A DNA stretch of 64,000 nucleotides, taken from positions 42,560 through 106,559 of the forward strand of contig JANQMN010000103.1 of NCBI GenBank assembly GCA_028280065.1, written 5' to 3'. Within the stretch, counting starts at the first letter, position 1; every line of letters starts with the position of its first letter. The notes beneath the pieces were generated by a model that saw only the letters and a list, made by a program, of their open reading frames with translations, did not search any database and had not been told where the DNA came from. Origin of the DNA: Hahella sp. GTDB lineage: Bacteria; Pseudomonadota; Gammaproteobacteria; Pseudomonadales; Oleiphilaceae. A program made the position numbers and the translations under genes. Of the stretch, positions 35,408 through 43,726 are shown piece by piece.

Positions 35408-35914
35408 ATGAACAGACAATACTTACCTCGCCCACTACTCCTCGTAATCAGCATCCTGCTAGGCCTGACAGGCTGCCATGAATATGAGGATCATCACTAC
35501 CATGACACCGTTGGACATTTCGAAGTCAGCTCTTGGGATGGCGGATACCCGGTCATTATCGACCCCTATGTCAACGATGGCGTATTTGAAATCTCCTGGT
35601 CCTTAAAACATCTTTATGCGCCGACTCGCGTCATTATCCGGCTGGGGAAATTCGCCTCACCCACTGCAGGCGATGTGATCCTTGCGGAGCGTTATTATGA
35701 TATTCATTCTCACGATTATGACGTCACCGGTTGGCAAGCGTTTCAATACGATAGTGGGAATGAAATTTGGCGGCTTGAGGAGTCCGCAAGCCTGACCTTT
35801 ATCGCCGACATTACCCACTGGTTCCCCTATGGTGAGGTCTTTTACGTCCATTTCGATGCCTGCCAGGACAGCGGGGAATGCTATCGGGCGTCGCAGCAGG
35901 TCGTACTTTGGTAG
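35408..35914 (+). CDS. Unrecognised small lipoprotein
   Basis: A 168-residue secreted protein I do not recognise. The signal peptide (PRPLLLVISILLGLTGC) ends in a clear lipobox, LTGC. The mature part starts with a His/acid-rich stretch (HEYEDHHYHD), which could bind metal, and continues as a predicted beta-sandwich of about 140 residues with two cysteines near the end (FDACQDSGECYR) that may form a disulfide bond. It lies 28 bases after the GH31 gene and may be co-transcribed with it. Confidence 0.6.
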   Translation: MNRQYLPRPLLLVISILLGLTGCHEYEDHHYHDTVGHFEVSSWDGGYPVIIDPYVNDGVFEISWSLKHLYAPTRVIIRLGKFASPTAGDVILAERYYDIHSHDYDVTGWQAFQYDSGNEIWRLEESASLTFIADITHWFPYGEVFYVHFDACQDSGECYRASQQVVLW

Positions 35915-36068
35915 AAAATTTCTACGAAACCGGCAGTCGAAGGAGGTTCACTATTACATAAAAACGGCTATCCTTGTAGCTGGCAGATTTTTCTGTTTGC
36001 CGACGGATATTTAATGAGTTCTGCGAAGAACTTAAATAGAGCCTTGGGAATAAATAAGGTTTCTCTCC

Positions 36069-37019
36069 ATGTTAAGGCGATTCTCTATGTTTTCCAAAGA
36101 CCAAGGTGTGCAAACCCGGCTACTGGATTTTATTGAAAACAGCCTGGATGCCTATGCCATCTTTAACAGCGACGATACGCTGGAATACTGTAATCCCGCT
36201 TTTGGTGAAATTTTTGGCGTCAAACGGGAGGATATGCTGGGGAGTACCTTTGAGGACCTTGCAAAAAACTCTTATGAAACCCACCAGGGCATTCATATCG
36301 AAGCCGAAGATCTCGAAGGGTGGCTTCAATATGTGCAAACCGTCAGACGTCAACAGGACTTTCGCCTGTTTGAAGTCGATCTGACAGATGGCCGCTGGTT
36401 TTTGTTTTCCGAACAGCTCAATGACGCCGGCGAGCTCCTGGTACACGCTAAGAATATTACCAAGCAAAAGCAGTTAGCCGATCGGATTCAAGGCTCTAAC
36501 GAGAAATTGCGCCACTTGGCTCTGACAGATGAGCTGACCGGTATCCCCAATCGCCGTCATTTTCTCGATGCAGCGCAGGCGGAACTCAATCGCTGCTGGC
36601 GTTCCGGTAAGCAGGCGGCATTATTGTTACTGGATCTCGATCATTTTAGAAAACTCAACGACGACCATGGACATCCTGCCGGCGATGCCGGTTTGCAGCA
36701 CATGGCACACTTAATCAAGGAAACGTTGCGGGAGTATGATATTTTCGGCCGCATCGGCGGTGAAGAGTTCGCTATCTTTCTCGGTCAGGATGATGCCCAA
36801 CTCGCCCCTCAAATAGCGGAACGCATCCGCCAGTTGGTGGAGACGAACCCCATTCCGTTTGAAAATCAGCAAATCTCCATGACAGTATCCGTCGGCCTGA
36901 CCCTGCAACCCTCTGATACCCCCTACGAGCAGCTCTTTGACCAGGCCGATAAAGCGCTTTATGCCGCGAAAAGCAAAGGGCGGAATAGAATAGAAATCTA
37001 TACGCGGGAAAGTGGCTGA
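36069..37019 (+). CDS. PAS-GGDEF diguanylate cyclase
   Basis: A 316-residue cytoplasmic protein that should make c-di-GMP from two GTP. The PAS domain spans about 15-130 (LDAYAIFNSDDTLEYCNPAF), then a short linker, then GGDEF (150-315) with the active-site GGEEF at 230-234. The inhibitory I-site RxxD is intact (REYD, residues 221-224, five residues before GGEEF), so product inhibition is expected. The signal is unknown; the PAS domain may sense a small ligand. It converges on the DUF1439 gene with 12 bases between. Confidence 0.93.
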   Translation: MLRRFSMFSKDQGVQTRLLDFIENSLDAYAIFNSDDTLEYCNPAFGEIFGVKREDMLGSTFEDLAKNSYETHQGIHIEAEDLEGWLQYVQTVRRQQDFRLFEVDLTDGRWFLFSEQLNDAGELLVHAKNITKQKQLADRIQGSNEKLRHLALTDELTGIPNRRHFLDAAQAELNRCWRSGKQAALLLLDLDHFRKLNDDHGHPAGDAGLQHMAHLIKETLREYDIFGRIGGEEFAIFLGQDDAQLAPQIAERIRQLVETNPIPFENQQISMTVSVGLTLQPSDTPYEQLFDQADKALYAAKSKGRNRIEIYTRESG

Positions 37020-37031
37020 TACCGTGCGGTT

Positions 37032-37616
37032 TTAGTTTGCAGGGACAAATACCAATTTGCCTGGCGCAACTTTGAGGTCCATATTAGCGAGTTGCAATAA
37101 CTGGCCTGCCAGGTCGCTCTCGTCGAGGCGATATACCGGCGTCGTTTCGAGCAATTGCGCTATGACTGCCATCACCTGTTCGGTTGCCGGCGCGAGTTCG
37201 GCTTTAAACATAGGTGATTCGATTTTACTGTCGAGTAGGGCCAGCCTGCGGATATAAATGGCGTTTTCCTTGCTGACATAGACCGGTTGACCTTCCAGGC
37301 TGAGTTGAATATCCAAACTGACTTTTTGCAAAAATGCAGTGACTGCCAACTGCCCCGCGAAATCCAGTTTAGCTACATCCCGGCCATCGGGTCCCAGCGT
37401 AATGTCGGCGGTTTTTAACGCTACGCTAAACGGAGATCCTCGCTGCAATTGCTGCTGATCGAAAGCGTGAATCTGTTGTCGCAGGTGGGTTTCCAAAGAG
37501 GCCTCCGAAATGCTCAATAAGTTCACGGTTGCGCAGCCGTTAAACCAGAGTATCGGCAGTAGTATGCTCATCAACTTTAATGGGAGGTTCATGCTCTTCA
37601 ACACTTTATAAAGCAC
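37032..37616 (-). CDS. DUF1439 lipoprotein (YceB-like)
   Basis: A 194-residue protein of the DUF1439 family. The signal peptide (LKLMSILLPILWFNGC) ends in a lipobox-like FNGC, then the typical sequence ISEASLETHLRQQ, LGPDGRDVAKLDFAGQLAVTAF and VYVSKENAIYIRRLALLD. The family has a lipid-binding (tubular) fold and no firm function. A second family member (37706-38227) is divergent from it, so the two probably arose by duplication. Confidence 0.75.
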   Translation of the reverse strand: MLYKVLKSMNLPLKLMSILLPILWFNGCATVNLLSISEASLETHLRQQIHAFDQQQLQRGSPFSVALKTADITLGPDGRDVAKLDFAGQLAVTAFLQKVSLDIQLSLEGQPVYVSKENAIYIRRLALLDSKIESPMFKAELAPATEQVMAVIAQLLETTPVYRLDESDLAGQLLQLANMDLKVAPGKLVFVPAN

Positions 37617-37656
37617 CTATTTCATTAGATTATTGCCCAGGCTGGACACTGCCCTA

Positions 37657-37675
37657 ATAACCATACTAGGGTTAT
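37657..37675. promoter_or_regulatory. Inverted repeat between the divergent DUF1439 genes
   Basis: ATAACC-N7-GGTTAT in the 89-base space between the two divergent family members. CCCTA and TAGGG arms partly overlap it. It could be a shared operator. Confidence 0.35.
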
Positions 37676-37705
37676 GCCTAATATCAGCAGCTTACCATCA
37701 GTCGA

Positions 37706-38227
37706 ATGGCCGCCTCCATTGCTTTACAACAACTGAGCCGACACATTGTGCGTTCCCTCGCCTATCGTGTCGCGTTGAATGAAAGCAGTCTGGAAGAGCG
37801 GCTGGCCAGTTACTTTCCGCTGGAAGCCAAGAAGCTTGGTGTCGGTATCGTTCTGCATAATCCGAAGATTCGGCTGAACGAGCTGGAAAACAGGATTCAC
37901 CTGCAACTCGATTTGGCAATTAGTTTGCCGGGAAACGCATCGTCCAGCGGTTATATTGAAATGGCCGGGTCCCTCCTGTATGTGGCTCAGGAAGGCGCAT
38001 TCTACATAGATGATCCGGAAATTTGTGAGTTTTCCGTATTGTCGATTCCCAGCCGTTACCTGACGCCATTACGGGTATTGGTCAGGGCTGTGCTCACCCG
38101 CTATGTAGCGAACCGGCCGGTGTTCAAGTTTAAAGAGGGCAATATCAAACATCGGCTGGCGAAGGCCGTATTCAAAACGGTAGAGGTGCACAAGGGAAAA
38201 TTGCGCGTAAGGTTTGCGTTGAATTAG
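37706..38227 (+). CDS. DUF1439-like protein without signal peptide
   Basis: A 173-residue DUF1439-like protein: LNESSLEERLASYFPL, LGVGIVLHNPKIRLNELENRIHLQLDLAIS and YIEMAGSLLYVAQEGAFYID match the order and spacing seen in the lipoprotein next door. I see no hydrophobic leader, so it appears cytoplasmic or membrane-peripheral, unlike the usual exported members. The ATG at 37706 is the longest start; an upstream non-ATG start cannot be excluded and would matter for the missing signal. Function unknown. Confidence 0.65.
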   Translation: MAASIALQQLSRHIVRSLAYRVALNESSLEERLASYFPLEAKKLGVGIVLHNPKIRLNELENRIHLQLDLAISLPGNASSSGYIEMAGSLLYVAQEGAFYIDDPEICEFSVLSIPSRYLTPLRVLVRAVLTRYVANRPVFKFKEGNIKHRLAKAVFKTVEVHKGKLRVRFALN

Positions 38228-38284
38228 TTGTCTCTGCCACACTTACTTTTTTGTTCCTGAATTGCTTTTGTAAGGAAAACAAAC

Positions 38285-38674
38285 ATGCTGTTAAGTAAAC
38301 TCAAAGGGCTTCTCCTGTCAGAAACCGATCCTAACCAGACAAAAAGTGAAGCCATGATTGCCCTGGCAACGCTGATTTATCAGTGTGACGGCAAGATCAA
38401 AGCCAGTGAGCAAGCGGAATTTGATAAGTTCCTCCTGGAGCTTCCCTGGACCAATCCCCGCATCTCCAAGGAGACTTTCCATTCCGGCGTTATTGGCGAA
38501 TCCAGAATGGCCTTGGAAAGGGATCAGATCGAAGCTTTTGTGGAAAAATACTGTGTAGGGCTCTCAGGTGACACGGATTTATTGGCCAGTTTGAAATCTC
38601 TGGCCGAAGTGGATGGCCATGTGGACGACAGAGAGGCCGCTATTTTGTTGATGGTGACCGCCAAGCTTGGCTAA
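38285..38674 (+). CDS. TerB-like protein
   Basis: A 129-residue helical protein with the TerB fold. Two repeat-like acidic metal-binding elements are visible: YQCDGKIKASEQAEF near residue 36 and LAEVDGHVDDREAAIL near the C terminus, with D/E at the positions used by TerB. TerB proteins act in stress responses around the membrane and often partner with Ter or TelA-like systems. AAGGA precedes the ATG by nine bases. It stands alone; the TelA-family protein in this window is about 11 kb away. Confidence 0.72.
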   Translation: MLLSKLKGLLLSETDPNQTKSEAMIALATLIYQCDGKIKASEQAEFDKFLLELPWTNPRISKETFHSGVIGESRMALERDQIEAFVEKYCVGLSGDTDLLASLKSLAEVDGHVDDREAAILLMVTAKLG

Positions 38675-38686
38675 GCGGACCGCTTC

Positions 38687-38712
38687 AGGAGATTTGTACC
38701 CGGACAAATCTC
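38687..38712. terminator. Hairpin between convergent genes
   Basis: A perfect 10-bp stem (GGAGATTTGT / ACAAATCTCC) with loop ACCCGG, in the gap between the convergent TerB-like gene and the 38747 gene. There is no T tract, so it resembles the hairpin at 862-891 and may be a factor-dependent or bidirectional terminator. Confidence 0.4.
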
Positions 38713-38746
38713 CCGGAACGGCTACGCTATTCAAATTCTCCTCGTC

Positions 38747-39331
38747 CTACGCGGCGCAAGCCGGGTGGAAAGACAACTCAGCCAGTTCCTCCAAACGCTT
38801 AATAATCGTGTTCTGCATGTCTTTAATCACAAACCTGGACAGCGTTCGAAGCTTCATTGGATTAATCCGATGAAGATGGAGATAAGGGATGCGGTTTTTA
38901 AAAGGTTTCAGGTCTCCCTTTACCAATACAGGAAGAAACGGTTCGTCTTTATTGGCTTTAATGAAGTGTTTGACCGCTTCATGAAGAGGGATAAGGCGGG
39001 ACTTGCGGTCGCGTGTCGGTACCCGTAGGAAGAACCCTTCTTTCCGGGCAAATTCGCCCGGCACGATGAACATACTGGTTTGGCTGATCGCATTGCTATC
39101 CACATGATTGAAGGTGTCGTGGAAGGCATAGGGATCGGGCAGAATCACCAGATTGCGATCCTGTTGGGCCGGCATGTGCATGGTGTAGTTTGAATAAAGC
39201 TGACGCACCGATTTGGAGTAGACACACATCCTACCTTCAAAGTTCAATACGAAATCCTTGGCTTTGGTGCGTAGATAGTCCGCGCCTAAGTCCCAAATAA
39301 GGTCTTGATTGGATTGCTGGTAAATGCTCAT
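38747..39331 (-). CDS. Unrecognised conserved-looking protein
   Basis: I do not recognise this 194-residue cytoplasmic protein. It contains no membrane helix. It begins MSIYQQSNQDLIWDLGADYL, has a central part that reads like a small ligand- or RNA-binding domain (LVILPDPYAFHDTFNHVDSN, VPTRDRKSRLIPL), and a basic C-terminal half. GGAG eight bases before the ATG supports the start. It is downstream of the TetR gene on the same strand, separated by about 145 bases with no visible signal. Confidence 0.6.
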   Translation of the reverse strand: MSIYQQSNQDLIWDLGADYLRTKAKDFVLNFEGRMCVYSKSVRQLYSNYTMHMPAQQDRNLVILPDPYAFHDTFNHVDSNAISQTSMFIVPGEFARKEGFFLRVPTRDRKSRLIPLHEAVKHFIKANKDEPFLPVLVKGDLKPFKNRIPYLHLHRINPMKLRTLSRFVIKDMQNTIIKRLEELAELSFHPACAA

Positions 39332-39476
39332 GCCGGTCTCCGGTAAATCAGTGCAGTTTGTAATCTGTTTACGTATTAACGCGCGAAAACCGATCTGGTT
39401 GACCTCATAGGCAATTTGACCTAGTCCACAAGTTTGCAGAGCTATATCGATTGGCTAGTGAGAACTGTGAAGCGGG

Positions 39477-39956
39477 TCATGTTTTCCGGACATCGTCTCC
39501 ATGACTGATGCGTAGCCAGAGCTCATGGCTGATGCGTTGGGAGACTTTCTCTGTACTGGTTTCTTCAAGTTTTTCTGCGGCTTCCAACGCGTTGCGGCGC
39601 CAAAGGCTGTCAAATAAACGCCAAAACTGCTCACTGGCTTCCTTGAATCGCCAGCCTTCGCCAATTACCAATCGATAAAAAGCCATACTTTGCGGTGTCC
39701 ACCATAGTTCGTCCAGGGTAGGCCAGAGTTCGTCAAGTTGTTGAATATTGATTTGTCCGATGATTTGCGAGGATAGCCAATCTGCCATGACAGCGTCCAT
39801 CAGATGTCGTTTGTCCGGGAAGTGATTGTAGACGGTGGGTTTTGATACCTCACAGGCCGCGACAACAAGATCAATGGAAGTACCTTTGAATCCTTGCCGG
39901 AGAAAGAGTTTTCTAGCCTGGTGAATTATCAAGTCGCGTTTTGAGGGCCTTGCCAT
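39477..39956 (-). CDS. TetR family transcriptional regulator
   Basis: A 159-residue repressor with the N-terminal TetR helix-turn-helix (ARKLFLRQGFKGTSIDLVVAACEVSKPTVYNHFPDKRHLM). The ligand-binding half is shorter than the usual 190-210 residue members, so the C terminus may be truncated. The gene is divergent from trpB and has a TetR-type palindrome 23 bases upstream of its start, overlapping the likely promoter. It probably controls itself and possibly the trpBA unit. Confidence 0.85.
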   Translation of the reverse strand: MARPSKRDLIIHQARKLFLRQGFKGTSIDLVVAACEVSKPTVYNHFPDKRHLMDAVMADWLSSQIIGQINIQQLDELWPTLDELWWTPQSMAFYRLVIGEGWRFKEASEQFWRLFDSLWRRNALEAAEKLEETSTEKVSQRISHELWLRISHGDDVRKT

Positions 39957-39978
39957 ACTACCGTTCCTATAGTATTTT

Positions 39979-39995
39979 AACTAAACCGTTTAGTT
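39979..39995. promoter_or_regulatory. TetR-type operator
   Basis: AACTAAAC-C-GTTTAGTT, a perfect 17-base dyad, continued on both sides by near-complementary T/A runs. It sits between the tetR start and trpB, where TetR-family repressors normally bind. Confidence 0.72.
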
Positions 39996-40083
39996 TAAAA
40001 ACTTTGTTAAGCATAGCACATAAATTGTGCCGATGGGTGGCTGTGTTCAGTGTTAGCAGAAAGACGCCGATGAGGAGGTTGAT

Positions 40084-41361
40084 GTGATTCGCAGTGAAGA
40101 TGGGTTTTTTGGGCAGTTTGGAGGACGCTACGTTCCCGAAATACTGCTTCCTGCCCTTATTGAGTTGGAAGAACTTTTCGCGGACCTACGCGACGATGAC
40201 GGGTTTTGGCGGGAGTATCTGTTACTTGCCCAGCAATTTAGCGGCCGCCCCACGCCCTTGACCCCTTGCCCTGGGCTCACCAGGCAACTGGGCGGCGCCC
40301 GGATTTGGTTAAAGCGCGAAGATCTCAACCACTCGGGAGCCCACAAAGTAAACAATGTATTGGGACAGGGTCTGTTGGTACAAAGGATGGGGAAGCGCCG
40401 GGTGATCGCCGAAACAGGAGCGGGCCAGCATGGCTTGGCGACGGCCATCATGGCGGCGCGGCTTGGCCTCGATTGCACGATTTACATGGGGGCGGACGAT
40501 ATTGAGCGGCAGTATAGCAACGTGTTTTGGATGCGCCAACTCGGCGCGGAAGTTGTCCCCGTCAGTACCGGCGCCCGCACCCTGAAAGAAGCTATGGATG
40601 AAGCACTTAGGGACTGGGCCGCCAGCAGTGACGATACCCACTATGTACTCGGTACCGCCTGCGGTCCCGCACCCTTTCCTGAGCTGGTGACTTACTTTCA
40701 AAGCGTTATCGGATTGGAGCTGAAAGATCAATGTCAGGAGGAATTTGGCCGTTACCCCGATGAAATAGTCGCCTGTGTCGGCGGCGGCAGTAACGCCATG
40801 GGCGTGTTTGCTCCGTTTTTAGACCTACCCGAGGTGCGTTTGACCGGGGTTGAAGCAGGCGGTACCGGACCCCGGCCAGGGGCGCATTCCGTTCGATTGA
40901 GTGCCTATGGAGATCAGCAGGATGCAGCAGAAACAGGCATTGCCCAAGGATTCAAGACGTTGTTTCTGCAGAGCCGCGATGGGCAATTGGGAGCGACGCA
41001 TAGTGTTGCCGCCGGTTTGGATTACGTCGGCGTGTCGCCGATTGTCGCCCATTTGACAGAAACCCTCCGTCTGACTCCGGCTTATGCGACGGATCAGGAA
41101 GTTCTCAAAGCATTTCAACTGTTGATGCGAACCGAAGGCATTATCCCGGCGCTGGAAAGTTCCCATGCCCTGGCGGGTGGTTTTAAACGCGCCGCCGAGT
41201 TGGATAAAAGCCAACATCTGGTTATTAATCTCAGTGGCCGTGGCGACAAAGACATCTTTAAAATCGCCAGGGCATTTCCACAGCCGGAATGGCGGGAGTT
41301 TCTCGATAGAGAACTGGCACGCCAAAGCAACGAAAAGGAGGGTTCGACCGATGTTGCCTGA
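40084..41361 (+). CDS. trpB: Tryptophan synthase beta subunit, divergent form
   Basis: Joins indole and serine to make tryptophan. The 425-residue PLP enzyme keeps the key motifs: HKVNN with the cofactor lysine, ETGAGQHGLA with the catalytic glutamate, GARTLKEA, GGGSNAMG, ALESSHALA and LSGRGDKD. The stretch after GVEAGG departs from normal TrpB: the common GLDYPxxGPxHAYL reads GLDYVGVSPIVAHL. The start is a GTG at 40084 with GAGGAGG upstream. trpA overlaps by 11 bases. No other trp gene is nearby, so this may be a secondary copy. Confidence 0.87.
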   Translation: MIRSEDGFFGQFGGRYVPEILLPALIELEELFADLRDDDGFWREYLLLAQQFSGRPTPLTPCPGLTRQLGGARIWLKREDLNHSGAHKVNNVLGQGLLVQRMGKRRVIAETGAGQHGLATAIMAARLGLDCTIYMGADDIERQYSNVFWMRQLGAEVVPVSTGARTLKEAMDEALRDWAASSDDTHYVLGTACGPAPFPELVTYFQSVIGLELKDQCQEEFGRYPDEIVACVGGGSNAMGVFAPFLDLPEVRLTGVEAGGTGPRPGAHSVRLSAYGDQQDAAETGIAQGFKTLFLQSRDGQLGATHSVAAGLDYVGVSPIVAHLTETLRLTPAYATDQEVLKAFQLLMRTEGIIPALESSHALAGGFKRAAELDKSQHLVINLSGRGDKDIFKIARAFPQPEWREFLDRELARQSNEKEGSTDVA

Positions 41362-42106
41362 AGAGGGAAGTGATTTACAGATAATGTCCCATGCCGTGGT
41401 CGGTTATCCGAGCCTAGAGGAAAATCAGCCGGCGATTGACGGTTTGGTGCGTGCGGGCGTCAAATTGATTGAACTCCAAGTGCCCTTCAGCGACCCGGTT
41501 GCCGACGGTGCGACCCTGGTAAATGCCTGTCATCAGGCATTGCAGCGGGGCGGTTCGTTGGCGACGGCCCTGGATCTGGCTAAGCAGGTTTGTCAGCGGC
41601 ATCCACAGGTTAGTTTCATCCTCATGAGCTATTTGAATCCGTTATTCCGATTCGGCTTGGAAGACCTCATCGGCGCTGCTGCCGAGGCTGGATTGAAAGG
41701 CATGATTATTCCCGATCTTCCGGTCGAGAATGTCGAACCATTGTTGCCTCTCTGCGATGACCTGGGTATTGCGCCTATTTTGATGGTAACACCCAATACG
41801 CCGGAACACAGGCTTGAGCGGATCGGCCGCGCAGCCAGGGGAATGCTCTATGTGGTGGCGCGCCAGGGCGTGACTGGGAAGCAATCCCAATGGGGCGAGG
41901 AATTTCGTTGCTATTTGCAACGCGTGCGCCGGTATACCGATTTGCCTCTGGCGGTAGGTTTTGGCGTGCGTAGCGAAGCAGATCTGCACGCTTTGCAAGG
42001 CCAGGCGGAGGTTGCCGCGGTATGTTCCAAATATATCGAGTGGCAAACCAGCTTAGGCAGCGAACGGGCTGCAGCCAAGCTGGCTGAGCTGACCGCAGCT
42101 ATTTGA
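41351..42106 (+). CDS. trpA: Tryptophan synthase alpha subunit, shortened and divergent
   Basis: Makes indole and glyceraldehyde 3-phosphate from indole-glycerol phosphate and passes indole to TrpB. The catalytic residues are visible: E in LIELQVPFSDP and D in PVADGATL, and loop 6 reads ARQGVTG. The protein is 251 residues, shorter at the N terminus than the usual about 268. The phosphate-binding GS(A) near the C terminus reads VCSKYIEW, an unusual change. I start it at 41351 (MLPEEG), inside the trpB end; the open frame to 41165 is only the trpB gene read in another frame. Confidence 0.82.
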   Translation: MLPEEGSDLQIMSHAVVGYPSLEENQPAIDGLVRAGVKLIELQVPFSDPVADGATLVNACHQALQRGGSLATALDLAKQVCQRHPQVSFILMSYLNPLFRFGLEDLIGAAAEAGLKGMIIPDLPVENVEPLLPLCDDLGIAPILMVTPNTPEHRLERIGRAARGMLYVVARQGVTGKQSQWGEEFRCYLQRVRRYTDLPLAVGFGVRSEADLHALQGQAEVAAVCSKYIEWQTSLGSERAAAKLAELTAAI

Positions 42107-42245
42107 ATATAATCTGCCGGTTTTCTGCTGGGGATTCCGGTATTTTCCCTTGCTAGTAGTTCCAAGTTCGACAGACGCTTTGAATACCTTCTACAATCCT
42201 GTTGCTAACGCGTCGTTGACGTCGTCAAACGAATGAGGAGGAACC

Positions 42246-42815
42246 ATGGCCTTACCCGAACGTATTGCAAACTGGCATTTGCCGCTGGATCAGGATCAAA
42301 TGACACTGCATGAGGCGTTTGCCAGCATTCAGGCTATTGCCCTCAAGCAGGAAGACATTCCGCTGATTATTCAATTGGTGGAAAATCCCAAATGGGATCT
42401 GCCCGGTATTGACTTGTTCAGCGGCGCGACTAATCTCCACGATCACGATTATATTCACTGTCTGTTGGCTCGGGGCGTGCTGCCCAAGGACGAGGCCTTT
42501 ACCCTGGGTTTCACCATGGGCAGCACCAACAGGGTCACAACCACCGAAGAACGGCTGTACAGTTTCTTCGCCAAATATCTTTATCCGAAAGTCTACCAAA
42601 TGAACGATGAAGACCTACGGGTGTTTAAAGACGCGGTGCGGCTGGGCTATATTTCTGATTGCACACCTTTGGATAAGGTGCGGTTTGAAGACTACAATCA
42701 TCTAAGTTTGGCCGCAGCCAGAGAAGCATTGGGAATCGAAAAAGACCTGCTGGCGGCTTATTACGCGATAGAAAAGAAACGTTATCCGGACTCCCGGGAA
42801 TCTCAACGCCTGTAA
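42246..42815 (+). CDS. Small protein with a COQ4-like HDxxH-x11-E motif
   Basis: A 189-residue cytoplasmic protein without a clear family name. Residues 67-83 read HDYIH, eleven residues, then E, which is the metal-binding motif of the COQ4 family (ubiquinone biosynthesis). The helical segments around it (KDEAFTLGFTMGS, EERLYSFFAKYLYP) fit an all-helical protein. No other COQ4 motif was clear to me. GAGGAGG precedes the ATG by good spacing. It lies 71 bases upstream of the ABC operon and may be its first gene. Confidence 0.5.
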   Translation: MALPERIANWHLPLDQDQMTLHEAFASIQAIALKQEDIPLIIQLVENPKWDLPGIDLFSGATNLHDHDYIHCLLARGVLPKDEAFTLGFTMGSTNRVTTTEERLYSFFAKYLYPKVYQMNDEDLRVFKDAVRLGYISDCTPLDKVRFEDYNHLSLAAAREALGIEKDLLAAYYAIEKKRYPDSRESQRL

Positions 42816-42886
42816 CGGGTGCGCAAGCGCTATTCCTACCAGGCGGGTGTGCCGGCGTCTGGTATTTGGACTGAGTATGGACCGCT

Positions 42887-43711
42887 ATGAAAAAACCGCA
42901 GATCTTTGGCTTGTTTGCTGAGCCTGGCCGCTGGCAGAGGATAGCCTTTGCGCTATTGCCCTTCGTTCTCATGGTCCTGGTGTACCTCTATTTTTCCGAC
43001 GTCCGCCTGGCAGAAAACCCGAATGATAAGCTTTTACCCAGTTTTACTCAAATGGCCGAAGCCATGGAGCGTTTGGCATTTAAGCCGAGCAAACGCACCG
43101 GGGATTATCTGTTTTGGAACGATACGCTGGCCAGTCTGCAGCGCATTGCCATCGGGTTATCCCTGGCGACGCTGGCGGCGTTAATCTTCGGCATCAATAT
43201 GGGAGCGTTTAACGGCCTGTTTGCGCTTGGCAATCCATTTCTTACTTTTATCGCCATGATTCCGCCATTGGCGTTGCTGCCGGTACTGTTGATCGCTTTC
43301 GGCATTGGCGAAGTTGGCAAGGTTGCCTTGATTTTTATCGGCACCTTCCCAATTATGACTAGAGATATGGCGCTTTCCATTCGCGCCTTTCCCCGCGAAC
43401 AGATCGTCAAGGCCAAAACCCTCGGTGCATCGGATTTGGCTGTGGTCTATAAAATTTTGCTTCCGCAAATGATGCCCAGGCTGATTACCGCATTGCGTTT
43501 GAGTATCGGTTCCGCCTGGCTGTTTTTGATCGCAGCGGAAGCGATTGCCGCCCAGGAAGGGTTGGGATATCGCATTTTTCTAGTGCGCCGCTATTTGAGT
43601 ATGGATGTCATTATTCCCTATGTCATGTGGATCACGCTGTTGGGATTTCTTATGGATTATGGCTTGCGTTTGTTGCTCCGCTGGCGCTATCGCTGGTATT
43701 TAAAGGGTTGA
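42887..43711 (+). CDS. ABC transporter permease (nitrate/taurine type)
   Basis: A 274-residue inner-membrane subunit of the SsuC/TauC/NrtB-type family with six or seven helices. The conserved cytoplasmic EAA loop is at about 175-200: KAKTLGASDLAVVYKILLPQMMPRL. The helices at LLPFVLMVLVYLYFS and near the C terminus (YVMWITLLGFLMDYGL) match the family. It is the first of seven genes in a tight unit with small gaps (15, 28, 20, 7, 14 and 11 bases), all on the plus strand. Confidence 0.87.
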   Translation: MKKPQIFGLFAEPGRWQRIAFALLPFVLMVLVYLYFSDVRLAENPNDKLLPSFTQMAEAMERLAFKPSKRTGDYLFWNDTLASLQRIAIGLSLATLAALIFGINMGAFNGLFALGNPFLTFIAMIPPLALLPVLLIAFGIGEVGKVALIFIGTFPIMTRDMALSIRAFPREQIVKAKTLGASDLAVVYKILLPQMMPRLITALRLSIGSAWLFLIAAEAIAAQEGLGYRIFLVRRYLSMDVIIPYVMWITLLGFLMDYGLRLLLRWRYRWYLKG

Positions 43712-43726
43712 CGAAGGGTTAACTGG

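Noticed and set aside
39455..39664. Small minus-strand open frame overlapping the TetR gene
   Set aside because: It is another frame of the TetR coding region and has no family signal.
41165..41350. Longer form of TrpA starting within trpB
   Set aside because: The extra 62 residues are trpB coding sequence in another frame; the ATG at 41351 gives a TrpA-like start.
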